Origin: PVC group bacterium
GTDB taxonomy: Bacteria; Verrucomicrobiota; Kiritimatiellia; CAIKKV01; PXCX01
Reading direction: 5' to 3'
Assembly: GCA_003567575.1 (NCBI GenBank)
Contig: PWZG01000138.1
Coordinates: 1 to 6,048, forward strand
DNA length: 6,048 nucleotides
Part shown: one piece after another, positions 1 to 6,012 of the stretch
How the letters are laid out: every line of letters begins with the position of its first letter
Numbering within the stretch: the first letter of the stretch is position 1
Program-made: the position numbers and the translations under genes
The notes under the pieces: model-generated
Databases searched by the model: none
What the model was told of the DNA's origin: nothing
Seen by the model: only the letters and a program-made list of their open reading frames with translations

Positions 1-37
1 AACCGTTAGCAGCGTCTACCGAAAGCAGGGAGTTCAC

Positions 38-43
38 GGGAGA
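38..43 (+). promoter_or_regulatory. Ribosome binding site of the modular exported protein
   Basis: The purine stretch GGGAGA lies 7 bases before the ATG at 51. It supports that start over later in-frame ATGs, as does the signal peptide that begins exactly there. Nothing else is recognisable in the 50 bases before the gene. Confidence 0.7.
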
Positions 44-50
44 ATTCATC

Positions 51-161
51 ATGAAACATTTGCAGGCCAAGTCAGGGAGTCGACGGATCGTTGCCATGGT
101 TTTCGGATGGTGTTTGAAAGGACTGGCGGTATGGGCAATTACGACCCTGCCGGTCCATGCC
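51..161 (+). other. Sec signal peptide of the modular protein
   Basis: Residues 1-37. The n-region is basic (K2, K8, R11, R12), followed by a hydrophobic stretch with one internal lysine (about residues 13-32), and then a plausible signal peptidase I site after V-H-A, between A37 and G38. The first module begins three residues later. The n-region is rather long and K23 interrupts the hydrophobic core, so the exact cleavage site is a prediction by eye. There is no lipobox at the cleavage point: C21 lies inside the hydrophobic stretch and is not preceded by a typical LAG-like motif. Confidence 0.75.
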
Positions 162-3100
162 GGGGTGTCCCGTACCTGGACGGGCGGCGGCGTGGATGCG
201 CTGGCCTCGACCGCTGAGAACTGGTCGGACAATACCGCACCGGTTGGCGGCGACAACGTCGTATTCGACGGAACCAGTTCGACGGACTGCGACTGGGATC
301 TCGATATCAGCGTGGTCGATTGGACCCAGACGGCGGATTACGGCGGGACGGTGACAATCCGTACGGAATATCCGGATGTGCCCGGCGGTACGGGATTCAC
401 CAACCTGACGATCACCGGGAATGTGACGCTCGAAGGCGGTGTCTGGACGCACCGGGCCAATACCGGCGACCACGATGCCGTGGACCGTTTGGCGGTTACC
501 GTCGGGGGCGATTTTACGATGGGATCCGGTGCTGCCATTGACGTGCTCGGGCGCGGTTTTGCGGCGAATCGTGGTCCGGGGGCTGGCGTATCCCTCCAAC
601 GCGCCGGCAAAGGCGGCAGCCATGGCGGTCAGGGCGGTTATCACGAAAACCAGTTGCCTTCACCTTGCTATGGTTCGATTACGCATCCGGAGATGCTGGG
701 CAGCGGATCAAGCGTACGTGGCGGCGGTGCAATCCGGTTGATGATTGCTGGAGAGGCCTTAATTTCGGGGGATATTGATGCCGATGGCGTTACGAACACC
801 TCGAACTCTCCAAGCCGACACGGCGGTGGGGCCGGAGGATCGATTCATCTCAGCGCGGCAATCATTAGCGGCGCGGGGAATCTGTCCGCCAATGGCGGCG
901 GCGGCTACTATACCGGCGGCGGCGGCCGAATTGCCGTGATTGCCACCAACAGCGCGACCCTGGGCGACATTACCACCCTGGCACGCGCGGGGAATCCCGG
1001 ACTCCGCGGTACGGCGGGCACCATTTTCCTGCAAACAACGGCGGATACGCAATTGATCATTGACCACGACAACCTGGAACCGCAAACGGCGATCGAACGT
1101 TCCTATCCGTTCGGCAGCCGGTTCCGGCCCGATACGGAACTGCCGGCGGCATCGGAAACCTTTGCGGTGCTTCCGGTGGTCGGCGGCGACATGCAGGATG
1201 CCGCGCTGTCGATTACCAACGGCGGTCTTGTCAAATTGACCGCCGATTTGCGTCTGGGTGATTTCACCTGGCTGGATGCGGGCGCCACCCTGGATCTAAA
1301 CGGTTATTCCCTGTTCCTGAAGGCGGCTGAACCGGCCGGGGCGTTCCCGGCGGATTACGGCGGCGGCGCCATCGTTTCCAATGACGGCCGGATTGTCTGG
1401 GGCGATGCCGATGCCACCGTCAAACTGGATGTATATACCTATAACAGCACGGTGACGCCCGATCCGGTCAGTCCGACCGCGGACGGCTATTACGATGTCG
1501 ATACGGAGGTTACCCTGACGGTGACGCCGGATGCCGATTATACGTTCCTGTGGTGGAAAGGCGATTTGCCCGAGGGTATTGATCGCACGACCCATCCGTT
1601 GACGGTCACCATGGACGGTCGGCGCGACCTGACGCCGGTCGTGGCAAGTACCGTGGATACCCGTACCTGGACCGGAGAGGGCGCGAACCGTCTGGCGTCG
1701 ACCGACGCCAACTGGTATCCTGCGTCCGCGCCGGAAAGCGGCCATCATATCGTCTTTGACGCCACCAGCGACGTGGAGTGTTACTGGGATTTGGACATCG
1801 AACCGGCTTCCTGGACGCAGACCGAAGATTACCGATGGTTTTATTCCGATTACGTCGGGCATCGCGGTTTTGTCCGGATTCATACCCGTTATCCCGGTCA
1901 TGGCGCCTTAACCAATCTTGCGATTCGCGGCGACTGTATTCTGGACGGCGGCGCCTGGACGCATCCCGCCAACACCGGCGATGATGAGGCCGCGGATCGT
2001 TTGTCGGTGACCGTGGATGGCGAATTCCGGGTGGGCTCCGACGCCAAAATCAATGTGGTGAACCGCGGGTTTACCTCGGAACGCGGCCCGGGTGCGGGGG
2101 GCGTGGCTGGACACCGCCATCATTCGGAACCTGGCGCATCCCATGGCGGACAGGGCGGCTGGCATGCGACGAGTGCCACGCCGGCGCCGACCTACGGTTC
2201 GATGACGGCGCCGACCATGCTCGGCAGCGGCGCGAACGGACGCGGCGGCGGCGCGATCCTGGTCCACGCGGAGGGTCCGCTGACCATCGACGGGGACATT
2301 TTGGCCCACTCCGATCGCGGCGGCGATCTTCGGGCCGGATCGGCCGGCGGCTCGATTTATCTGCGTGGCGCGTCGGTTTCGGGATCCGGACGATTGAACG
2401 CGGAAGGCTCCCAGGGCTATTACACCGGGGGTGGGGGACGGATCGCGATGATTCTCACCAATGCGACGGATTTTGCGGATATTACCTTTGAAGCGTTCGG
2501 GAATCATCAGACCGAATCGCGGAACAGTGCCGCCGGGACGATTTACCTGGAAGGATGGGATGGCGGGGCGCCGGATACCTGGCATTTGATTATCGATAAT
2601 CGCGATTTGCAAACCCCCGAACGTGTCGTTACGGAATTGATGCCGATTGACGAAACGTATGAATTGCATCCATCCGTAGGGAACGAGATTGTGGATGCCG
2701 CTCTGGAAATCAAGAATCGCGGACAGGTCCAACTGACATCCAGTATTCGGATCGGCGATTTTGTCTTGCTCGATGAGGATTCGACCATCGATCTGAACAC
2801 CTTTACCCTGTACGTGAAAGCCGATGAACCGCCGGGCGATTTCCCCGGTGATTACGGCGATGGTACGGTCATTACCAACGAGGGTGAGATTATCTGGGGC
2901 GATGCATCGGTAGACTTGCCGTTGATTACCACGGCGGGACCCAACGGCTGGGTGGAACGGGATCCGGAAGGCGTGGATGATTTCCACCCCTTCGGATCGC
3001 AGGTTACCGTGACAGCGCATCCTGATCCCGGATATGCGTTCGTATTCTGGGAGGGCGATATTCCCGAGGAAACGGATCGCACCACGAATCCCTTGACGGT

Positions 3101-4418
3101 CACGATGGATCAGGAGCGGGAATTGCGGGCGTTGTTCGCCAGCAGTGCGCCCGATACTCATACCTGGATCGGCGACGGAGAGGATGTTCTGGCCAGTACG
3201 GCGTCGAACTGGTATCCCAACGTCGCGCCGACCGCCGGCGCGCATATCGTCCTTAATGGCACCAGCGTCAAGGAAATGCATTGGGATCTGGATATCGAAG
3301 TCAGTTCCTGGACCCAGGAAGAAGGCTACGAGGCCTACTACACACCCGCCGAAGGCTATTTCGGTTGGGTCGTGATCCAAACCAAATATCTGGATCAGGA
3401 TTATGACTTCACCAATTTCGTCGTCACCGGCGATGTGATCCTGGAAGACGGGACTTGGACCCATCCGCATAATAGCGGCGACGATGACGCCGTGGATCGA
3501 ATGTCGGTATCGGTCGGCGGCAACTTTACCCTGGGCGAAAAAGCCAAGATCGACCTTTATGGCCGCGGGTTTGCTAACGGGCGGGGTCCCGGCGCCGGGA
3601 CGACCGCGCAACGCGGTAGCGAAAGTTCCATCGGCGCCAGTCATGGCGGTTTGGGAGGCCATGGCAGCGATGTGCCACCGGCGCCGTCCTACGGGTCGCC
3701 TTTCCGGCCCGACACGCTCGGCAGCAGCGGTGGCCGGCGCGGCGGCGGCAACCTGAACTTGAGCGTGGACGGAACGGCGACCATTGATGGGGTGATTGAC
3801 GCGGACGGGGACTTTGTCGGAACCACCACCTATCATCCCGGGGCGGGCGGCTCGGTGTTGATTCAGGCGGCCGGCTTCGAAGGCGAGGGAAGCATCACGG
3901 CACGCGGCAACAGTGGCTACCGTTCCAGCGGTGGCGGTCGGATCGCTCTGATCGCCAGCCAAGCGGACGATTTCGGTGACCTGGTTTTGTCGACTCGTAC
4001 GGGAACATCCGCCTCCGGTCAGGGGGTCGCCGGCGCGGGCCGCGGTACCGCCGGTACGATTTATTTCGAGTCGCCCGCGGGCGGTCGTTTGATCGTGGAT
4101 GCCGAGGGAATTGTTACCCAGGACACGGATATTGCCACGCCGTTGCCGGCGGTGTTGAATCCGGAACCGCTGTCCGCTTTTCATAATGCAACCTTGCGTA
4201 TGCAAGACCTGGCGCGTGTCCGCTTGGTTGAAGACGGTGTCCGCATTCGTGACCTTGAATGGATCGACGCCGATTCGCTGCTGTACCTGGATGGCCATAC
4301 ACTTTACGTGCGTACACCCTATCATCCGTTTACCGATGGCGACGAAGGCGCGGTGGTTGTAGAAGACGGCGGCGAAATCATCTGGACGCCACGCGGTACA
4401 TTGTTGATGTTGAGGTAA
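51..4418 (+). CDS. Large exported three-module glycine-rich protein with InlB-like repeats
   Basis: A 1455-residue protein, probably secreted or displayed at the cell surface. Seen: a Sec-type signal peptide (residues 1-37) and three homologous modules starting at R41, R538 and H1037. Each opens with a (R/H)TW(T/I)G...L(A)ST..NW...P..G..(I/V)V pattern, continues through WDLDI, an acidic loop after WTH, a glycine-rich core (from about residues 167, 671 and 1171) with GRGF/NRGF, RGPGAG, SHGG and GGGRIA motifs, and closes near a G(R/E)I(V/I)W motif. Modules 1 and 2 carry an extra InlB B-repeat-like domain (about 461-533 and 957-1031); module 3 ends without one. Family knowledge: such glycine-rich cores in large bacterial surface proteins are usually beta-helix or beta-sandwich scaffolds. 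Inference: adhesin, surface-layer or extracellular matrix role. No catalytic domain, PEP-CTERM, LPxTG or autotransporter barrel is visible. The ATG at 51 has a good ribosome binding site. The reading frame is certain; the function is not known. Confidence 0.93.
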   Translation: MKHLQAKSGSRRIVAMVFGWCLKGLAVWAITTLPVHAGVSRTWTGGGVDALASTAENWSDNTAPVGGDNVVFDGTSSTDCDWDLDISVVDWTQTADYGGTVTIRTEYPDVPGGTGFTNLTITGNVTLEGGVWTHRANTGDHDAVDRLAVTVGGDFTMGSGAAIDVLGRGFAANRGPGAGVSLQRAGKGGSHGGQGGYHENQLPSPCYGSITHPEMLGSGSSVRGGGAIRLMIAGEALISGDIDADGVTNTSNSPSRHGGGAGGSIHLSAAIISGAGNLSANGGGGYYTGGGGRIAVIATNSATLGDITTLARAGNPGLRGTAGTIFLQTTADTQLIIDHDNLEPQTAIERSYPFGSRFRPDTELPAASETFAVLPVVGGDMQDAALSITNGGLVKLTADLRLGDFTWLDAGATLDLNGYSLFLKAAEPAGAFPADYGGGAIVSNDGRIVWGDADATVKLDVYTYNSTVTPDPVSPTADGYYDVDTEVTLTVTPDADYTFLWWKGDLPEGIDRTTHPLTVTMDGRRDLTPVVASTVDTRTWTGEGANRLASTDANWYPASAPESGHHIVFDATSDVECYWDLDIEPASWTQTEDYRWFYSDYVGHRGFVRIHTRYPGHGALTNLAIRGDCILDGGAWTHPANTGDDEAADRLSVTVDGEFRVGSDAKINVVNRGFTSERGPGAGGVAGHRHHSEPGASHGGQGGWHATSATPAPTYGSMTAPTMLGSGANGRGGGAILVHAEGPLTIDGDILAHSDRGGDLRAGSAGGSIYLRGASVSGSGRLNAEGSQGYYTGGGGRIAMILTNATDFADITFEAFGNHQTESRNSAAGTIYLEGWDGGAPDTWHLIIDNRDLQTPERVVTELMPIDETYELHPSVGNEIVDAALEIKNRGQVQLTSSIRIGDFVLLDEDSTIDLNTFTLYVKADEPPGDFPGDYGDGTVITNEGEIIWGDASVDLPLITTAGPNGWVERDPEGVDDFHPFGSQVTVTAHPDPGYAFVFWEGDIPEETDRTTNPLTVTMDQERELRALFASSAPDTHTWIGDGEDVLASTASNWYPNVAPTAGAHIVLNGTSVKEMHWDLDIEVSSWTQEEGYEAYYTPAEGYFGWVVIQTKYLDQDYDFTNFVVTGDVILEDGTWTHPHNSGDDDAVDRMSVSVGGNFTLGEKAKIDLYGRGFANGRGPGAGTTAQRGSESSIGASHGGLGGHGSDVPPAPSYGSPFRPDTLGSSGGRRGGGNLNLSVDGTATIDGVIDADGDFVGTTTYHPGAGGSVLIQAAGFEGEGSITARGNSGYRSSGGGRIALIASQADDFGDLVLSTRTGTSASGQGVAGAGRGTAGTIYFESPAGGRLIVDAEGIVTQDTDIATPLPAVLNPEPLSAFHNATLRMQDLARVRLVEDGVRIRDLEWIDADSLLYLDGHTLYVRTPYHPFTDGDEGAVVVEDGGEIIWTPRGTLLMLR
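171..1661 (+). repeat. Module 1 of the tandem protein repeat
   Basis: Residues 41-537, about 497 residues. It opens with RTWTGGG and a tryptophan-rich strand region. The acidic loop follows W132-T133-H134 (G139, D140, D142, D145, R146). The glycine-rich core begins near G167 with GRGF and RGPGAG and contains SHGGQGG, a YGS.T.PEMLGSG stretch and GGGGRIAV. The module finishes with an IVW strand and the InlB-like domain. The match to modules 2 and 3 is clear at protein level. At DNA level the copies have diverged, so this is an old duplication rather than a recent one. Confidence 0.85.
1431..1649 (+). other. InlB B-repeat-like domain, copy 1
   Basis: Residues about 461-533. The order of motifs is that of divergent InlB B-repeat (bacterial repeat) domains: a strand ending in EVTLTVTP, then Y.F..W.GD, then NP/HPLTVTMD, and a closing hydrophobic strand (LTPVVAS). 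The segment from the GD pair to TMD matches copy 2 at 15 of 19 positions. In other proteins these are small beta domains that space or link exposed modules. Here it links module 1 to module 2. The family assignment is by motif recognition. Confidence 0.7.
1662..3158 (+). repeat. Module 2 of the tandem protein repeat
   Basis: Residues 538-1036, about 499 residues. It has the same motif order as module 1: RTWTGEG opening, NWYP, WDLDI, the WTHP acidic loop (W636 to R650), NRGF at 671-674, RGPGAGG, SHGGQGG, YGSMT.PTMLGSG, GGGGRIAM, a closing EIIW strand, then the InlB-like domain. Oddities: a local cluster of histidines (HRHH, then SHGG and WH) at the start of the glycine-rich core, and a short insertion rich in tyrosine and tryptophan before the first acidic loop that module 1 lacks and module 3 shares. 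Confidence 0.85.
2919..3143 (+). other. InlB B-repeat-like domain, copy 2
   Basis: Residues about 957-1031, with QVTVTAHPDPGYAFVFWEGD followed by TNPLTVTMD and a closing ELRALFAS strand. The ending is closer to the textbook form of the domain (aromatic residue, alanine, small residue) than copy 1. It joins module 2 to module 3. No third copy follows module 3. Confidence 0.72.
3159..4415 (+). repeat. Module 3 of the tandem protein repeat, without the InlB-like domain
   Basis: Residues 1037-1455, about 419 residues. It repeats the opening (HTWIGDG, NWYP), WDLDI, the WTHP acidic loop (W1136 to R1150), GRGF at 1171, RGPGAG, SHGG, YGS, GGGRIAL and the closing EIIW strand. It ends 10 residues after that strand (TPRGTLLMLR), so it lacks the roughly 80-residue tail of modules 1 and 2. 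The stop fits a natural domain boundary, so this looks like the designed C-terminus rather than a truncation. Confidence 0.85.
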
Positions 4419-4421
4419 GGA
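4412..4421 (+). promoter_or_regulatory. Ribosome binding site of the PHP gene
   Basis: GAGGT and AAGGA lie 10 and 5 bases before the ATG at 4427, overlapping the stop codon of the upstream gene. This decides the start. The same frame stays open further upstream (an ATG at 4259), but that extension is arginine-rich out-of-frame translation of the upstream gene. Confidence 0.65.
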
Positions 4422-4426
4422 AGCGT

Positions 4427-5425
4427 ATGAATGAAGACAGCACGCCGCGCGGCCGTGCATCCGATCCGCTGTCGCCTTATGGTGATCTTTCGACGTTGAA
4501 CGTTTACCGCGGCATGTGGCATGCCCATATCCAGGGCGGATTTCCCGGATTCATGCAGGCCCGGGAACTCTGCCGTCGCGGCAACTTCAGTTTCGTGGGG
4601 TTGACCGAACACGACAACCGGTATCCGCAGATCGATTATGCCGAAAAAGAGTGGTACGCGGCGATGGATGAAGAATTTCTCATCATTCGCGGATTCGAGG
4701 CCACGCATCCCATGGGGCACATTACCTGTCTTGGCTTTTTACCGGAACAAACCGGCGTCGATGCCGAGGCGGCCCGGCGGATCCGTTTCGAAAAAGTGGC
4801 GGGGGATGCCGGCTATGACGGCTTTTTGAAAACCGCCGCCGGACTGGGCGCGTTTCTGGCGCTTAACCATCCGCATCGCTGGCGGGAACGCGGCGACGAG
4901 TTGATCCGTCAACCCGGATTCGAGTATCTGGATGCCATGGAACTTTACAACGGTAACCAGGCCGGCAAATCCAGGCAACAGGGCGTGACCGTGGATGTGT
5001 ATGATGCCTGCCTCAGCCGGGGTGGCCGGCTCTGGGGCGCGGCCAATCCCGACTGCCACTCCTGGGATGTGGAACAGCATGACGGCCCGTTCAACGGATA
5101 CAGCGTCGTGTTTGCCGAAACCTTATCAAGACGCGCCATCCTCGACAGTTTGAAGAGAGGCCGCTTTTATGCTTCGACCGGATTGGAAGTCGATGAGCTG
5201 GCGTTGACCGCAACATCGCTTCGGGTGGCGGCCGCACAATGCCGCCGGATCCGGTTTTTTGGACGCGCCGGCCAACTGCTGGAATCCGTCACGAAAGATG
5301 AGGCCACCTACCGGTTGCGGGGCGATGAAGGCTATGTGCGTGCCGAACTGGTCGGACACACTCCATCGCAGCAAAGCGTGAGCGAACTGACTGCCCGGGC
5401 CTGGCTGCAACCGGTCTGGCTGTGA
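4427..5425 (+). CDS. PHP-domain metallohydrolase, CehA/McbA-like
   Basis: A 332-residue predicted metal-dependent hydrolase. Seen: PHP-type ligand motifs in order, namely WHAH (H32, H34), TEHD (E61, H62, D63), GFE (E91), GHI (H98), NHPH (H148, H150) and PDCH (D209, H211). Then comes GRFYASTG (residues 245-252), a hallmark of CehA/McbA-type PHP proteins. A beta-rich C-terminal region (about 260-332) ends in RAWLQPVWL, resembling the usual 'awsNPIwv' ending. Family knowledge: PHP proteins bind two or three metals and hydrolyse phosphoesters or other esters; CehA acts on the carbamate carbaryl, but the natural substrate of most relatives is unknown. There is no signal peptide or membrane segment, so it should be cytoplasmic. 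It starts 8 bases after the stop of the exported-protein gene, which suggests one operon. The length is complete and no ligand appears lost. Fold and metal dependence are confident; the substrate is not. Confidence 0.9.
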   Translation: MNEDSTPRGRASDPLSPYGDLSTLNVYRGMWHAHIQGGFPGFMQARELCRRGNFSFVGLTEHDNRYPQIDYAEKEWYAAMDEEFLIIRGFEATHPMGHITCLGFLPEQTGVDAEAARRIRFEKVAGDAGYDGFLKTAAGLGAFLALNHPHRWRERGDELIRQPGFEYLDAMELYNGNQAGKSRQQGVTVDVYDACLSRGGRLWGAANPDCHSWDVEQHDGPFNGYSVVFAETLSRRAILDSLKRGRFYASTGLEVDELALTATSLRVAAAQCRRIRFFGRAGQLLESVTKDEATYRLRGDEGYVRAELVGHTPSQQSVSELTARAWLQPVWL

Positions 5426-5550
5426 AATCATCTCAGAGACAAGCCCCGGCCGCCGGCCTGATCATGCATATTGTAACTTTTGAGCAATGAATTTCCTGGT
5501 CATCCCCCACGCTTAGTCCCTACACTTCGTTGCCACACGTCGTCGGTTAC

Positions 5551-5576
5551 GCTTCGTCGAACTGCTTTGTCGACTC
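5551..5576. repeat. Two adjacent 13-bp related units
   Basis: GCTTCGTCGAACT (5551-5563) is followed directly by GCTTTGTCGACTC (5564-5576), with 9 of 13 bases identical. The period matches that of the array at 5648-5699 although the unit differs. It may be chance or part of the same decayed cluster. Confidence 0.35.
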
Positions 5577-5590
5577 CGGCATAGCGCTGC

Positions 5591-5623
5591 CGACACCCGA
5601 CACTGTCACCCGACACGCGACAC
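5591..5623. repeat. Cluster of four CGACAC motifs
   Basis: CGACAC occurs at 5591-5596, 5598-5603, 5611-5616 and 5618-5623. The complement GTGTCG occurs at 5671-5676 inside the 13-bp array, so the two zones could pair in a folded single strand. Confidence 0.6.
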
Positions 5624-5626
5624 CCT

Positions 5627-5739
5627 GTTCTCTCAAACGAAGCGTATTCGAGTAAGTGCATCGAGTAAGTGTGTCGGTTAAGTGTGTCTGTTAAACTGGC
5701 CAAGTGTCTGTCCCTTATTGGCCTCCCGTTCTCTCAAAC
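5627..5739. repeat. 12-bp direct repeat bracketing the 13-bp array
   Basis: GTTCTCTCAAAC is present without mismatch at 5627-5638 and again at 5728-5739, 101 bases apart, each preceded by a C-rich stretch. The interval contains the 13-bp array. The pattern could be left by insertion or by duplication of a larger repeat unit. Confidence 0.65.
5648..5699. repeat. Decaying 13-bp tandem repeat, four units
   Basis: Four contiguous 13-base units: TCGAGTAAGTGCA (5648-5660), TCGAGTAAGTGTG (5661-5673), TCGGTTAAGTGTG (5674-5686) and TCTGTTAAACTGG (5687-5699). Each unit is closest to its neighbour and divergence increases to the right. The core is TAAGTGTG. The unit is too short and too uninterrupted for a CRISPR array. 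Possible roles include a protein-binding iteron-like array or replication-slippage remnants; none is shown. Confidence 0.75.
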
Positions 5740-5784
5740 CAGTCGGGTCCGCAGGCGAAGCCCGGTGGGAGGGCAAAGTGTCTG
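5702..5784. repeat. 9-bp direct repeat flanking a nested inverted repeat
   Basis: AAGTGTCTG occurs at 5702-5710 and 5776-5784, on either side of the inverted repeat at 5722-5772. It also resembles the AAGTGTG core of the 13-bp array. The first copy continues into TCCCTTATT, a string that looks to me like ends of dispersed intergenic repeats in other genomes; that recollection cannot be verified here. Confidence 0.5.
5722..5772. repeat. Nested inverted repeat, REP-like
   Basis: CCTCCC (5722-5727) can pair with GGGAGG (5767-5772). Inside it, CGGG (5744-5747) can pair with CCCG (5761-5764), with a large unpaired bulge on the left arm (5728-5743). No run of T follows, so it is not a standard intrinsic terminator. 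A REP-like or degenerate palindromic unit is possible. Confidence 0.4.
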
Positions 5785-5934
5785 AAACTTCATGCTGCAT
5801 CGTCCGTAAAATTTCAGAATCTCGAACCAGCTTGCGCCTTCACGCCAGTGCTTCTATTGCTTCCGACCTTGACAAGGATGGCGTCGTATGCAAGCATTAA
5901 TACGTGCGAAAACATAGGGCAATACTGCAATTAA

Positions 5935-5946
5935 AAGAAGCTTCTT
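5935..5946. promoter_or_regulatory. 12-bp perfect palindrome, possible operator
   Basis: AAGAAGCTTCTT is a perfect inverted repeat about 67-85 bases before the possible start codons at 6013 and 6031. It lies at the beginning of the AT-rich tail. A second small inverted repeat, ACCAC/GTGGT with an 8-base gap, follows at 5958-5975. The position suits a regulatory site, but nothing shows binding. Confidence 0.3.
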
Positions 5947-6012
5947 GCGCATAAAGGACCACTTGAAAACGTGGTTATCATACGGAAAAGACGTCTCAAC
6001 GGAAAAATAATT

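Larger units (their letters stand above)
5426..6012. other. Gene-free stretch with short repeats
   Basis: I see no supportable gene here. The open frames are short, lack ribosome binding sites and run through repeats. The first 70 bases after the PHP stop hold no strong terminator. From about 5520 to 5785 the DNA is dense in short direct and inverted repeats, listed separately. From about 5930 the base composition becomes AT-rich (about 40% GC over the last 118 bases), as in an upstream region of a following gene. Confidence 0.6.

Noticed and set aside
72..644. Minus-strand open frame opposite the start of the exported protein
   Set aside because: Same reason: mirrored frame of a GC-rich gene, without a ribosome binding site or recognisable domain.
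2100..2170. Histidine cluster in module 2 as a metal site
   Set aside because: The HRHH stretch is absent from modules 1 and 3 and lies in a variable part of the glycine-rich core, so it has no support from conservation.
4259..4426. Upstream extension of the PHP gene to an earlier ATG
   Set aside because: The added 56 residues are arginine-rich out-of-frame translation of module 3. The ATG at 4427 has a suitable ribosome binding site and gives a normal family length.
1908..4460. Very long open frame on the minus strand, antisense to the modular protein
   Set aside because: It lies opposite a gene with a clear signal peptide and three homologous modules. Its translation is rich in Arg, Gly and Ala without recognisable motifs. 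GC-rich coding DNA often leaves the opposite frame open.
5444..5458. Possible terminator hairpin after the PHP gene
   Set aside because: GGCC-GCC-GGCC gives only a 4-bp stem with a 3-base loop and is not followed by a run of T.
5648..5699. CRISPR array
   Set aside because: The units are 13 bases, contiguous and without spacers, and no cas genes are in the window.
5869..5903. TTGACA resembling a -35 promoter element
   Set aside because: No acceptable -10 hexamer is found 16 to 19 bases downstream, so the match alone is not enough.
5500..5934. Short open frames on both strands within the repeat region
   Set aside because: They are 67 to 76 codons, overlap one another, run through the tandem and inverted repeats, and lack ribosome binding sites or familiar motifs.
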